64,000 nt of DNA, from positions 91,335 to 155,334 of the forward strand of contig NMRA01000220.1 of assembly GCA_002633005.1 (NCBI GenBank), written 5' to 3'. Position 1 is the stretch's first letter, and each line of letters begins with the position of its first letter. Position numbers and translations under genes: made by a program. The notes below the pieces were generated by a model that saw only the letters and a list, made by a program, of their open reading frames with translations, ran no database searches and was not told where the DNA came from. The DNA comes from Phoronis australis (taxonomy: Eukaryota; Phoronida; Phoronidae). Of this stretch, positions 1-12,100 are shown one piece after another.

Positions 1-1024
1 AACCACTGATTTCTTAATTGGAGTCGGGGTGTCCATTTGACGCCCTGGTCACCCTCTAGATGAAGGTCTGACCATACCTAACCTTGCACTCGTTCTGTTT
101 CATGGATAAGGCTCATTCCAAGGTATGTCAATGACCTTGCATTTTTCCCCCTCGGTGATTATTTTCTGGTGCATGGCCCTGTTACGGTGGTTGATAGCTT
201 TACCAGCGCACTTCACTCTTGGGTCGGGTGTCAAGTCAAAAAATACTTATGTTTGTATTGCATAAGGTGTCTAAACAAATAGGAACAATGTCAATTCAAG
301 TTTTATTAGAACACCCTGTACCACACTTGAGGATCAGCTTTTGATCATTTGTTCACTCTTGTATAGTAATTCATGTGACCCCTGGAATGACACAGACAGG
401 TTGCATAAGTTGCAGTTAACATCATTTGCTCTGTCTGTGAACTTAGAAAGTTTTCAAGTGTAGATTTGTGTATGAATAGATTATGCGGTTATCTCTGTAT
501 TTTTATTACCAAAGGTTCATCCAGAATTTCAAAATCGGGCATTCAAAATACCCCCAAGATTAGAATCACTTTTAACTCTCCGTTGGTGCAACCAGTGGGG
601 GGATATCCCATCACCCGAAAAAGTCCCCTCCCAGAAGGCACTTTCACCTTTACCCTCTGTTGAGCAAAGGCCGTGGATTATACAGGTGGTAGCCAATAAA
701 CAAAAAATACTGAAACGATCTGCATGGCTCATACTAGTTCGACAATTACAGTTTTCAAGAAAAAGATCAACTTTCGACAAAAGTAATGTTATTGTCAAGA
801 CATGCGAGGGATCTTAAAACACTAAGCTTACATATGGATGGAATTATTGATACCATGTTTTTGTAAATATTATAACCTCACTGTGTGAATGAACATTGTG
901 GGGGAGAATTTGCTCGGTAAAGAAACTTTGGAGTTGGCTAATTATGACGAGTCGGTCGATGGTGTCATGTGTGCCATTGAAATTTGATTAATTTCCACTG
1001 AAGATTGTCACATTTCTTTTCCAG
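1..1024. other. Non-coding, upstream part of a ZNRF intron
   Basis: No coding exon is recognised here. The first ZNRF exon in the window begins at 1025 after an acceptor AG and is not in phase with any start nearby, so this stretch is read as the end of a long first intron. The short open frames at 466-663 and 529-798 overlap on opposite strands and resemble nothing known. Confidence 0.5.
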
Positions 1025-1120
1025 GTTTCAAATGTCCAGTTTGTTCCAAGATGATTGCTCACGATGATATTGAGTGCCACCTAGTAATGTGCTTGACCAA
1101 ACCAAGAATTGACTACAACG
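1025..1120 (+). CDS. ZNRF1/2: ZNRF exon: C2HC zinc finger
   Basis: The acceptor AG is at 1023-1024. The exon opens with the last two bases of a split codon, then FKCPVCSKMIAHDD and on to RIDYN. It ends with one base of the next codon before a GTGAG donor at 1121. That base joins AG of the next exon to make GAG (Glu). Confidence 0.92.
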
Positions 1121-4100
1121 GTGAGATTACCTGGCATTACAAACTGTACTCTCTGTAGTAAATGCAGTGGATGCAGAGAAAATTTAATTAAATGTGACAG
1201 AACTTAAGTTTTAATTTCATTTGCATAATACTGTTTGCTTCTAGTGTTTTAAATGTGAGCAAAACCAAGTACTGGTAGTTAATGCTTTTTCAACTTTAAG
1301 GATATTTGTGAGTGTGCGCTTCTTGTTTTGAAAGCCAGTGTTGTTGGTTAATAATCAATCGTCAGCAATCTGATGTTTCTCTTTTGGGCAACAAAATTGG
1401 ATATTGAAATGCCTTGGAACTATTTGTTAGCTTTTAAATTCTTTTCAACCTGTGTTACCCTTGAATATTAAAAAATATTCATTTAAAGTCTTAGTTTTTT
1501 CATGTTTCTTAACTTGGAAGCAAATTCTGCTGGAGATAACTTACCATGTACTAAAGTTCTAATGCTGACTTAGTCATACCAAGTTTGAAGGGTGGTTGTG
1601 TGTATGACAGGAAAAATTCAGTAAAATGAAGTTATATTAAGGAATGTATTTTTACCAAAATACTGATGTAATCTTCTTGAAGAAACATTAGTACTTATTT
1701 AATGGTCCCTTAAATCGCAGATGTAAGCAAAGGTGTTAGGTTGTAAGGTAAGGTTCAAATTTGGTTCAGAAAATCTTGCGTGTTCGGTATGCCTTTGATC
1801 CCTGGATGTCTTTAAGTAAAAATGTGGGGAGCAGTATCGACAGAAGACATATAATACGCAGTCAGGGGTTGAATTCAAGAACTGGAAGGCTTTGAGAAGG
1901 TCTTCAAGGATTTTCTACGCTTTCTGTGAAATTTGAACCTGTCAAAACATGATGGTGATATTGTTGTAGAATGTGCTCAAATTTGATCTTTGCTAAAATA
2001 TTTTAGCTCACTTGCTCTTATGGATGAATTAAAACAGCTTATTCATAATGAGCACTTCAGCATTGACTTATTTTATTTGAGCAGCTGTTTTGAATTAATC
2101 ACTTGAAGCCAAATTGTTATTCCACCATCTGTATCTCCCTGAAGAATAACACAGTTCTGGGTCTTGTTCACTTGGCCTTTCTTGCTGTTGCCATGAACAG
2201 CAACAAAAATGAGGGCTAGTCGAAAGTGGTTATTGTTCAAAATATAGTTTTCAGTCATATTGGATGAAAAAAAAATAGTTGAAATTGAAAAACAATGTGA
2301 AGTACAGTTTCACTTGACCTATGGCGAAGAATGTAAGCATTGGTGAGAAGTGCGTAACTAATTTGTCTGGGCAGAGAATGATGCATTCTGATGCCAGCAG
2401 GTCAGACAAGTGAATGTGACAGTTGGACAAGTCATGTTGAAACCTTATTAATTTACAAACCAGTAATGTGTCAGAAAGCCCTGTTTGCTGTACAATTATT
2501 ACTTGTGTTATTTATTGATGCTGATGAGAGTTGCTAGGCTACTATACTCAATAACGTAATGAATCCTATTTAAACAATACCGTGAATTTCTGCAAACCGT
2601 TTCCCACTGAGGTATGTCCATGGGTCGATCTTTGGAAAATATTCCAAGTCTTGGCTGAACCACTAAAAGTTTTCAGGGTTTGTAAAGTTTCCCCTTTAAT
2701 TAGCAGCATCAAATTTATGGTCAGTAATTGGGTCAGTCAGTTGTTTTTGATGTTCATTTTTAATCCTGTCGTTTCTAGGAATATATAATTTGCTACTGAG
2801 CAAATGTCCATCATGTCCCGGCTGCTTTATTTTGTGTTTGCATTTTCCATTTAACTAAGTCCTGCATTTTCGAAAACATACTCGAGCTTACTTTTAGGTA
2901 CCACAAAGGTAAAAATGTGTCGCTTTCTGAATGTACAGGGGTTATTGTCAGAATATTCCCTGTTATGACAGTTATGGTAGTGACAAGTGACTTGTATACA
3001 ATGCGAAATTGCAATAAAATCAGCACACTGCATGTATATGAATTCATGAATAGGTTATCATACATCACACTTTATGAAATAGGGGACTGAGTTAAATCAC
3101 ATACTGGTGAGTACAGTAGTTCACCAGTCAAATCCAGTAAACCTATTGTAACAGATTGTTTGCATAGTTAGTATTAAAGTCTTAACCAAGAGCCATCAGT
3201 TGTCAATGTTTACAAAAGCGGTGTCATAGTACTAATCTTTGTTGAGATCTTGATGAACTTTCTTGGAACCTTTTGGCAATGAGCTGGTATAGCTGGTTGC
3301 TTTTGGTACAGCTACTTTTCATGCACTGGACCTGGCACAGTAATTGTACTGTGAATACTGGTTGTGGTGTTTGGCCACACTGTGTCAGACAACACGATTT
3401 GTTTATGCTGTGTGATTTCTTTCTGTGGTCACTACTTGAATGGTATTTTTGAAAGGGTCTGGTGTTTCTTGTCTTTAGCGGGGGTTGACATGGATTAGCT
3501 GACACTGAAGGAGTTGTTCCAGTGTGTAAAGGGGACTGACGCAGAGCAAATTGTTACCGTGGTTACAAATTTTGCCACCCGTTTGTGAGGTAGAGCAATT
3601 TGCGCCTGAACATCTTGCTCCATGTCAATGATATGTCTAAACACGAAACTGGGGCAAGGCGGAAAGGATCGTCTCTACTGCGCTTGCCTAATGACCTCTC
3701 TCGTCATTTGTAAACATGCGCATGTGCGATCCAGTCTCTCCAGCCTGCAATTTTCGTCTTGCCACGGTTAGTGAGTTGTGTGTGTAAACGGCTGCTTGAC
3801 ATGGGTCAATTTGCTCCGTGTCAGTTGAGCCGGGCCAAAAGTTGATGTCTAAACAGGACTTTTGGTATGAAATGCTGAACTTGGAGAGAATTTCTTTTGT
3901 TTATTTTATTGTGTTGCTTATGATTGATGTACTATTGGTGAAAAACTGAAACTGCATCATCTAGATTTTTTTGTTCTTTTCAAGGTCGTGTCCTCTGAAT
4001 AGCTTCTATTTAAAGGTTATGTAGGACATTATTGACAAGTCCATACATTTAGCAGGATACCTACAAAACTATAGAATTTAATTCAGTAAAAGCATATATT

Positions 4101-6880
4101 TTATGAAAGTAGAATGTCTGAAGAATTTAATTATTTTTGACTTTTTACCTATTTGCCATTGGGTCACATGACCATGTCATTTTTATTAAAATTTTGGAAA
4201 AAAAATAGGCACAACCAAAGCAAAACAACTGGATAAATCAGTTGGACAAATTTCGCTTGCTATAAATGTTTAAGATATGATCTCAAAGACTATAGAGTTT
4301 GTTAAACTTCTAAATTATTGTTTTGTTTTCATCTTACTCTAGTTTTTTTCATAAAGTAAAATCCATATTTTTTACTTGCCCCTCATGGAAAAGTGGAACA
4401 ATTTCCTAAAATTGTACAAAGCATAGTTTCGGAAAATTGATGACAGTTGACAATGAGTTTCGAACTGATCTAACTACTGCTGTGTCACCTAGGGGCAATT
4501 TAGTTTTTATATTTGCCTCGGTAACAGATTTTCATGAAATTTGGAATATAGGTTTCTATTAAGGAGGTCACCTTCACATTTTTTGATAGATTTGACATAT
4601 TCTGCACCACCTAGTGGCCATTTAAAATAAATTGAGTTCGTTTGTTGGCGTCTGCTTCTCTGTTTCCCTAATTGTTCAAAGAATCATTATGAAAATTGAT
4701 AGATGTGTTCCTGGTGAGAACGTCACAGCTGTATTTAATTTTGGACAGGTTGGACTACTGTGGTCTCCCTGGTGGCATTTTTTTTGCCTTGGTGCTGTAT
4801 CTCCTTAACCTTTTAGCAGATGTGTTCTTGTAAAATTGGCAGCAAATAGTGGCAAGTTTCAGATCAATCCAGCTACTGCTTTGCCCCTAGTGACAATTTT
4901 ATTTTTCACTTTTGCCTCTGCATCTGCAGAGTTATTGATGCATTTTTGTGAAATTTTGCTATTTAAAAGATTACAATGCCTTTGCATTTTTGGACCGATA
5001 TTCTGTGCCATCCAGTGGCCATTTTTATGTATCCACATTTACATCAGGACTTGAAAACCTTGAAGAACCTTTTGATTGATAACAAGGCTCTTGTTAGTTC
5101 GTCACGAGTGTTTTGTACAATGGGCCCAACCATGTAGCATGCGCACGTCTGATGTACTGCAAAAGATATTAGACCGCCTCTATTAAAATTTTGTTAGTAA
5201 AAAGTTGCTCTCAGGGAGACATCATTACTAAGCTTATTTATAATGGCTTTCATACATCCCTAGAAGCATACTGCTTGGGGTGCAGTCTTGGATGCATTAA
5301 TCAACGCTTTGCATTGCTTTTATCTATTTCAGAGGATGTGCTCACTGAAGACAAAGGCGAGTGTGTCATCTGTTTTGAGGAGTTGATGCAAGGGGACACC
5401 ATAGCACGTCTACCGTGTCTCTGTGTATATCACAAGGGGTAGGTTAAGTAGTTTAAAATCACGAAATTATACGAGAATATTGTAAAAGTGCTTTCTTTGC
5501 CATCAGGAAGTTAACTTCACCTGATGTCTTTTGCGGTAACACTTGTCAGTCTTTGAAAAATTAAAAAAAATTGCCAGACAGTTGTTTTTGTAACTGGAAG
5601 GGCTTGTCCTCTATGGGTGGACAGTGTGTTCAGGTAAACGTTCCTAACTTAAGGTGTCTTTCCAGTGGTCTGACGCAGCTCAAACACCTTGCAGTGAGAG
5701 AACAAACATTCACTGGGTGCTATGGGATTATATAAACAGTTCTCTTTTTGGTATAGAAGTAGAGTGAGAGTGGTCAAGTGTTCACATGCACATCTCTGAC
5801 AGATCTTTGGTGTTACAATTGGGCTCCTAATGACAGTTTTCAAAGGAAAACATGTTTAAACCCTGTAAACAGCATGCTGGCGTTGATTTTACGTTTTCAT
5901 TTTGACTGTTTTTGTTGTGTCTATAAGGAGGTCCCTTCTTAATCTGCCTGTGTATGAATCAAAAGTGCAGAGAGAACTTACTGTGGACATTTAGGCTATA
6001 GTCCATTACAAGGGTGCTGAATTTTGAGAACCAGTTTGATGTCCATTATTCAGTGGAGAAAACTGGTTCTCAGAATGCGGGACCCCTGTAAGTGACTATT
6101 AACATTCGTGCTGGCGAACCCTTGCTTCACTAGCGCCACTCTCATTGTGAACTTTGTGCTTCCTGTTATGCCATGTCAGTGATGTTGTTGATTTGATTGA
6201 CTGGCTTGTACATTTCAACAAGCTTGTAATTGCCTATAGTATACTAATGCTGATTGTCTCAGCTGAATGTCGAGTCTTGTCCATGGAGAATATGGAGTCT
6301 ACGCTTACATGCTTTGGATAATTTGTTAAATGTTTTCACAACTTCACATCTTGGGACTGTTTCTGGGATTGCTTGGTTGAAATTGTAGTTGGGTGGAAAA
6401 TAAATGATTTAGAAGCAGTTTTCTAAAATACGCTCGAGAACCGTTGCATACACGTGGTCAATTAATATTAAGTTTTTCAGGAAAAACATGAAGAAATAGT
6501 TTGTGTTAATGTGTAATTTAAATTTTTGTCATTGTTGCAAAAATCATATCGTGTGATTTGTGACTAAATATTCTAAGAAAGTGTCTTACGTTTTATAGCA
6601 AAGCCATTACAAACATGATTTATTTAGCAAGATCACATATTTGGCAAAGTATGCAACTCGTTATAAAGAAGAGTTGACACCATGCCAATTGAGGAGATTT
6701 TCCAGCTTATTGTGAGTGTTACCATTGTTTAGTCTTATGAATTAAGGATTGGTGTTGCAACTTATGAATGCTTGCTGTTCCTTTGTCACTAAAATAAATC
6801 TTGATTGCTTGCTTGTTTTCAGATGTATTGATTCTTGGTTTAAAGTCAACAGATCATGTCCAGAACACCCATCAGACTAA
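1025..6880 (+). CDS. ZNRF1/2: ZNRF1/ZNRF2-type E3 ubiquitin ligase (3' exons, 5' end missing)
   Basis: Three exons (1025-1120, 5333-5438, 6823-6880) join in frame to give the last 86 or so residues of a zinc and RING finger protein. The first carries the FKCPVCSK...ECHLVMC C2HC-type zinc finger, followed by the CLTKPR segment typical of ZNRF1 and ZNRF2. The second starts the RING finger (ECVICFEEL, then QGDTIARLPCLCVYHK). The third completes it (GCIDSWFKVNRSCPEH) and ends HPSD before TAA, the same C-terminus as vertebrate ZNRF1/2 apart from one or two residues. All RING ligands are present. Family members are N-myristoylated ligases on endosomal, lysosomal and plasma membranes; the exon encoding the myristoylated N-terminus is not in the window. 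It cannot be assigned to ZNRF1 or ZNRF2 and may predate their split. Confidence 0.93.
1121..4435. other. ZNRF1/2: ZNRF intron, first part
   Basis: No exon was recognised in this intronic stretch. The only structure seen is an imperfect inverted repeat at about 3525-3860: GAGCAAATTG near the left end and CAATTTGCTC near the right, with flanking similarity and two ATGTCTAAACA words, suggesting a degraded MITE. The short open frames here have no recognisable content. Confidence 0.4.
4436..5035 (-). repeat. Degenerate copy of the CTCF-motif monomer repeat
   Basis: About five monomers, each with a CCACCTAGTGGC-like core on the plus strand (near 4487, 4609, 4766, 4883 and 5010), separated by AATTTGG or ATGAAAATTGAT words shared with the better copy at 7581-8801. 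Neither terminal structure is preserved. It lies in the last part of the ZNRF intron. The orientation follows the CCACTAG strand of the motif. Confidence 0.7.
5333..5438 (+). CDS. ZNRF1/2: ZNRF exon: first half of RING finger
   Basis: The acceptor is TTTCAG ending at 5332 and the donor is GTAGGT at 5439. The exon encodes DVLTEDKGECVICFEE and QGDTIARLPCLCVYHK, almost identical to vertebrate ZNRF1. It ends with GG of a Gly codon. Confidence 0.95.
5994..6102. repeat. Hairpin MITE, copy 1 (GAGAACCAGTTT family)
   Basis: Left arm TTTTGAGAACCAGTTT and right arm AACTGGTTCTCAGAAT are inverted copies about 35 bp long including CTATAGTCCATTACA versus GTAAGTGACTATT at the outer ends. The loop is about 25 bp. 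The same family occurs at 14257-14369. Confidence 0.7.
6823..6880 (+). CDS. ZNRF1/2: ZNRF last exon: end of RING finger and stop
   Basis: After the acceptor TTTTCAG the exon reads CIDSWFKVNRSCPEHPSD and stops at TAA 6878-6880. The last Cys-x2-His pair of the RING is intact, and the C-terminus matches the family length. Confidence 0.95.
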
Positions 6881-7273
6881 AGATGGGAAATATTGACGAT
6901 ATCACTTAATAATGTTGGCAAACACTGACTTATTGGAAATGAGTCTCGCAAATCACAGATGCAGACGGATACTATATATTTTCTACATACTTGCTGGAGA
7001 TTATCCGTCGTTGCTGGTTGGAATTTCCAATGATCGTAGCAGTAATTGGAAATATAAATGAAAGAAACTAACCAAGATGACTGATCTTTATGAGGTTACA
7101 AGCAATAATGAGCATCAAGCAATGGGAAGGCTATGAACCATTGATTTTTGTATTTAGTCTCTGGTTGTTTTCAGCGCTTTATTATGTATTAATTTTCGGT
7201 ACTCAGCAGGTGTACCATCATACATTTACCTATTGGTTTGTAACATGAAATGTTATTTCCTTTATGGGTTTTG

Positions 7274-7279
7274 ATTAAA
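7274..7279 (+). terminator. Candidate poly(A) signal ATTAAA for ZNRF
   Basis: ATTAAA lies 394 bases after the ZNRF stop and is followed within 10 to 30 bases by a G/GT-rich stretch. No AATAAA was seen between the stop and here. The assignment is by position only. Confidence 0.3.
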
Positions 7280-7580
7280 AAGGGCGGGCGGTAGGTGGAA
7301 CTATTTTCTTAAGGGGTGATACTGATGTGACCTGATGCAGCACTTTACTAGTTGTGTTGTTTGATTGTTTTTGTTTAATGCTGAGAGATGTCGTATTTAT
7401 TACTTGGTTGTTAGAGTGGAGTAGTCTTGCTGTGATTGAAGGGTTTACTTCTATTTTTAGAAACTTCAGTCGAAGTTGCTGGAAATGTTCGACAAAACTA
7501 ACACGTGATGCAGTTGTTTTTAGTACTCTAAACTACAGTGTTTGATGCCTCCTTGTGAGTAAAGCTGTAGAAACTAGGTT

Positions 7581-8801
7581 TTTATGTGCCCACATATTTA
7601 TATGTGGGCACATTATGCTGTCATCCCTGTTTATCTTGTGTCCGTCCATCCGCTGCTCTATCTCCGAAACCCTTTGATGTTTGTTCATGAAATTTTGCAC
7701 ATTTGTTCCTTTTATGGATGGGACGACATGAGCATACTTTCGAACAGATCCAATTACCAGTGTACCTGGTACCTCTGTATCTTCAAAGGTCCTCAATGGA
7801 TTTTCATAAAATTTGGTAGGTAGGCATCTATTAGTGAGATGATGCTATCCTCCCGTTTTTGGATTGATTCAAGCTATTGTGCATCCTCTAGTGGTCATTT
7901 TTACTGTTTTCGAGTCTATTTTTCGGCGTCAGCCCTCTATCAATCCAACCACTCTAAGGATGAAAATTGGCATAATATATGTTCCTACTGTGAAGAGGAC
8001 GGCTGACGACTTCGACTATTATGGTGCACCACCTAGTGGCAGTTTTATTTTTTTGCTCCTGTGGCTGTATCTCCTAGTAAACCCTCAGCAGCATCTTTAT
8101 TACATTTAGCAAGTCAAGTGTATTTATATGAAGTTGGCAATGGACGGTGACGGCTTTTGGATGGATCCGATGAACGCTGTGCACCATAGTGGCAATTTCA
8201 TTTTTTTCTGTTTTCCAGCAGGTTTATGATATCACAGTCTCCATCCTTTTTGTTATGGATTCTACATATTCTGTACTAACTAGTGGCTTTTTTTAATAAT
8301 TTTTAGTTTGTTTATTGTCGTCTGCTTCTGTATCTGCCAAACCATGCAAAGGATCATTATGAAAATTAACAGATGTGTTCCTAGTGACAAGAGCACGACT
8401 GGTGTGGATTTTCAAACGGATCTAACTACTCCGGTGCCCCCTAGTGAAATTTTTTGCTTGTACGGCTGTATCTTTTAAACCACTTGCAAGATGATTTTGA
8501 AATTTTGCAATATTATATTCCTATTTACTTGACAGCAGATGGATGGATTCGAGTACTGCTGTAGTTCCTGATGGCTTTTGTTTTTTACGTTTGCCTTTGT
8601 ATGTTTGCAGCTCTTTGGATTTTCATGAAATTTGGCAAATAATTTTGAGACAATGACGACGACAGCTTCTCATTTTTCTTAGGGTTCAATGCATTCTGCG
8701 GCATCTAATGGCCATTTTTTATGATGCAAATAAACACCCCTGGGAGTACACCATTTGCGGTGAAGTCGTGGGCGCATTTCAACGCACCGCGTTGCTCTTG
8801 T
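7581..8801 (-). mobile_element. CTCF-motif tandem-core element, complete copy A
   Basis: The left end is a long palindrome (7583-7612; arms ATGTGCCCACATAT and ATATGTGGGCACAT). The right end is a short hairpin, CAACGCACCGCGTTG, followed by CTCTTGT. Between them lie about eight diverged monomers of roughly 140 bp, each with a CTAGTGG core (clear at about 7884, 8033, 8182, 8281, 8441 and 8705) followed by CATTTTT and GTTTTCG/GTTTGTT words. No protein is encoded. The termini plus a tandem core resemble non-autonomous Helentrons (HINE or pearl elements); that class assignment is inference. Confidence 0.72.
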
Positions 8802-8900
8802 ATACAATTTTATGAGTAGACATAAGCTTCCAGCAGAAATGTGCTTTCAAATGCTTTTCATTAATTGTGCTGTCTATTTGTTCAGCACAAATGTTTTCAT

Positions 8901-9147
8901 CATGCATGCACCCAGCCTTTAATATGTGGGGGCTCGAATAACTGGCGATGTGGCCCTGTTGCTGACAAACAAGCGGTAGGACTAAAAAAATGGGGTACCA
9001 CCTTCACTGTGCGTCTGCGCCTTTTTAGTGGACTTTTGTCTCGTTATCTCAGCCTTTTTGTTTCTCTGAGGCGGACCTTTTTGCCCACTTCGCCAAATGG
9101 GGGGGGGCTCATTTGAGGCGCCCGAGCTCCCCCTGGGTGCGTGCATG
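8901..9147 (+). mobile_element. G-rich MITE with CACCCAG termini, copy 1
   Basis: This element of about 247 bp has inverted ends CATGCATGCACCCAG and CTGGGTGCGTGCATG. It contains GGACTTTTGTCTCGTT, GCGGACCTTTTTGCCCA and a run of nine G. It is the most complete of six copies in the window (others at 57.6, 59.7, 60.2, 60.4 and 62.6 kb). Confidence 0.75.
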
Positions 9148-12100
9148 TTCAGTAACACCTATTAGTTTTGCCTCAGAGTTTTACCATATATTTTGCAAGT
9201 GTGGCTACTAGTTAGGCCAAAAAGCATAGCTGGTTTGGGTTTGTTTTTTGAAAAATTGTGCAACAGTGCAGAATTTTCTTAGTTTTCAACTTTTCACAAA
9301 AAATCTGCTTGAGGTGAGCAAAAGTTCGTGCTAAGCACTGGATCATATTGACATGATTCGTCGAACCGCATCTCGAGCGACTTTTAAAAAAGGTGAAAAC
9401 TGGCTGAAGTTGATGCGGGCAGGTACTATTTTCTCTAAGTAGTGAGGTGCAAGTTGTAAAATGAGTCAGGGTGCAGACCAGAACCAGCTGCGGTTTTTGG
9501 CCGTACATTGAATTTCTTCACTCCTTATATCCGTGGTTGTTACTAATTGACCTCAGCATTCAGAGTGCATGTGTCTACATGTGACGTGCACTGTCCAGAT
9601 GACAAATTGTCACTGGATCATGTTGGCCAGATCAATCGCGTGTCCTGTGACCTACCTGCATCTGATTACAAGGCAGCACTGCACCAGCAAATTGTCCCTG
9701 CCAGACAGATGTTTTGTTTCTTTGAATGCAAATTCCATTATCCTGATACGTTAATTGAACAACTGAATATCTGTTCATTACTTGTCCACTGGTCGTTTTC
9801 CCTTGAGTTAAAGTTTGAAATGACAGATTTTACACTTTTTGGTGGATGAGGTGCTATACTCATAGATGGTGTTTTCGAAACTTGAAATGGTGCAGAGTGT
9901 TGCGTCTGTATCTGCTGTCACACCTGGGTGTATAACAGTGAACAAACATTCAGGAAACCTTGGATACCTGTGTTGGCTGGGTATGGGGAGACCAGTTGGA
10001 TCTGTGACTGAATGTGTATCTTCCTTCATGTAGAATCAATGGATTTGGGAAAGTTTAACTGTCTGGGAAACTTTTATGAATGATAGAGTGACCACTGCTG
10101 CCACCTGTCTCTAATATTGATCCTACTTTTTGCAAGGCTGCTAAGTGTCTTTTGAAGTGAACACAGACTTCAGGTGTTTTGGAAAATCACCGAATGTATT
10201 GGACAGGAGTGACTTGGTGTACGTAGAGGCTGAATCATTTCCATAATTCGTGTACAGCTCTCTGATTATCACAGTTTTGTCATAATTTCACGTTTCAAAA
10301 ATGCTTATATTTGACAAATTTGGCACCCATCCTCAATTTGTTCAATCGAAATTGCTTTGACTGTGCCTGTTTCTTTATCAACGCTTGTTTCATTGAATTT
10401 TGCTCCCAAAACGTGTGAATCTTTCACCTTTGAGTAACAGTTGGTGAACGATTTAATGGTGCCTTATTCGGGTTGGAAAATGCTTGCAGTCACCTACTAT
10501 ATTTTATTCGACTCTATCACGCACATTTAGCTCAATTGAACACTTGGGAAATGCGCATGGATTTGTAAAAATTTTTTTAGATGCAAGTACTTGCCCACCA
10601 ATTTTTGAGTTAAACAATTTCATCTGTCTGGGTGTTAATTCAGACAAGTAAGATATTTGCAGATTTCAGTATGACATTGTGCTGTCAAAAGTGAGGGTAA
10701 AACTTAAACACTAATACATAATTTGTTGGTGACAAAAATTAGCCAGCGTGCAACTACTGTTGACTTGTTGGTGACTATCCTTTGCATCGCTATGCTAGCT
10801 GGAAAGAAATGGCTTCTCTTGACAATTTTCCGTAACATCCTATTTTCTGTGCCCAAGTCATTGAATTCCTGACTTCATTTTTAAAGCGTCTCGAGCATAT
10901 CACTAGATGCTGTATCAGAGGTCTGTCCAGGATTTCAAAAATAGATCATCTAAAATGGTTCTCCCAATTTATAGGCATCCGTGATCAATGATGTGTGACA
11001 GCGTTTGTAGGACCACCTAGTCAAATTGCTGTTAGTGTGGCATGTTACCAGGGATACACGTGTTAGCAATAAAGTTTATAGTATCTTTATCATTTCTTAA
11101 CAAACTTTTTTATTCTGAACTTTCCAATGAGCTCCAAGAGCCAATGTTATGGAGTTAAAGAGATACCAAATGCTTTCTATCTTACTTTACGTCCAAATGC
11201 GGAGCAGGGCAACTAAATGCTTAAAGGGCGTCCTAACAAGCGTGCAAATATGAGTGGGGCTGTTTGTTAGGACCCCTGTTAGATTAAGGCTCGACAGGGA
11301 GTAATGGCGACAAGTGTTCAATATAGTCTACCATCTCATGTTTGGATTAAAGTAGTGGCTGGCAACACAATGCCTTGACTTTACTGTCCAGAAAGTTGGG
11401 CATTGTGTTGTAGGCTTCGTAAACTCAACAGTTCAGAGTACGTCCAGAAATGAAGCATGCAAAGTAAATTATGGGAGTGCACTATTTCGGACAACCTGAG
11501 CAGCATTGCGTTTGTCTTTAGCACCTGTGTGTAGGGTGTCGCCTGCAATTACTTCTAAAGCCTATATCGGAGGGTATCATAAGTGCTTTGGTGGCCTGTA
11601 CTTATGATTTTCTGTTTCATTGACTCTGTATTCGGATATTTTATTTTACTGTAGTTGTCTAGCTCACAGTTTGTTTATTGTACTTTAATGTTGTTATTAC
11701 ATATGAAGTCGTTAAAGATCGAATCGTGTCGAAGTGAAATTTAGTTTGCTATTTTTTCTGTTTCTTCAATCACTGTGGGAAGTCGTTGGTATTTGCTGTT
11801 TTGTCTTATGTTTCATAACTTTTTTACCTAGTGTATAACCATGCTTAAACTGTGTCAGCGGTCCACCCAATGGTGCCCCTGGTAAGAGTACAAGATTGTC
11901 AAATTATGCTGAAATTATGTTTTACTATTCATGGAAATGCCTCTAGTTTTCGCTGCCTTTACAAAATCTGCTTGAGAAAATTGTCGAAATACTTAGCCAA
12001 CTGTGTCACAATTTATTGAGGGAGGAGTAAAGATTATTCCATTTGGGAAACAATGTGATAGAGAGTTAGGATTTTATTTCAAGTCGGAACTTTCAACAAA

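Noticed and set aside
7584-8109. Short open frames in the CTCF-motif element copies (also at 16404, 24113, 27033 and 27663)
   Set aside because: They follow monomer units, occur on both strands and start in the terminal palindrome or core words; no protein family.
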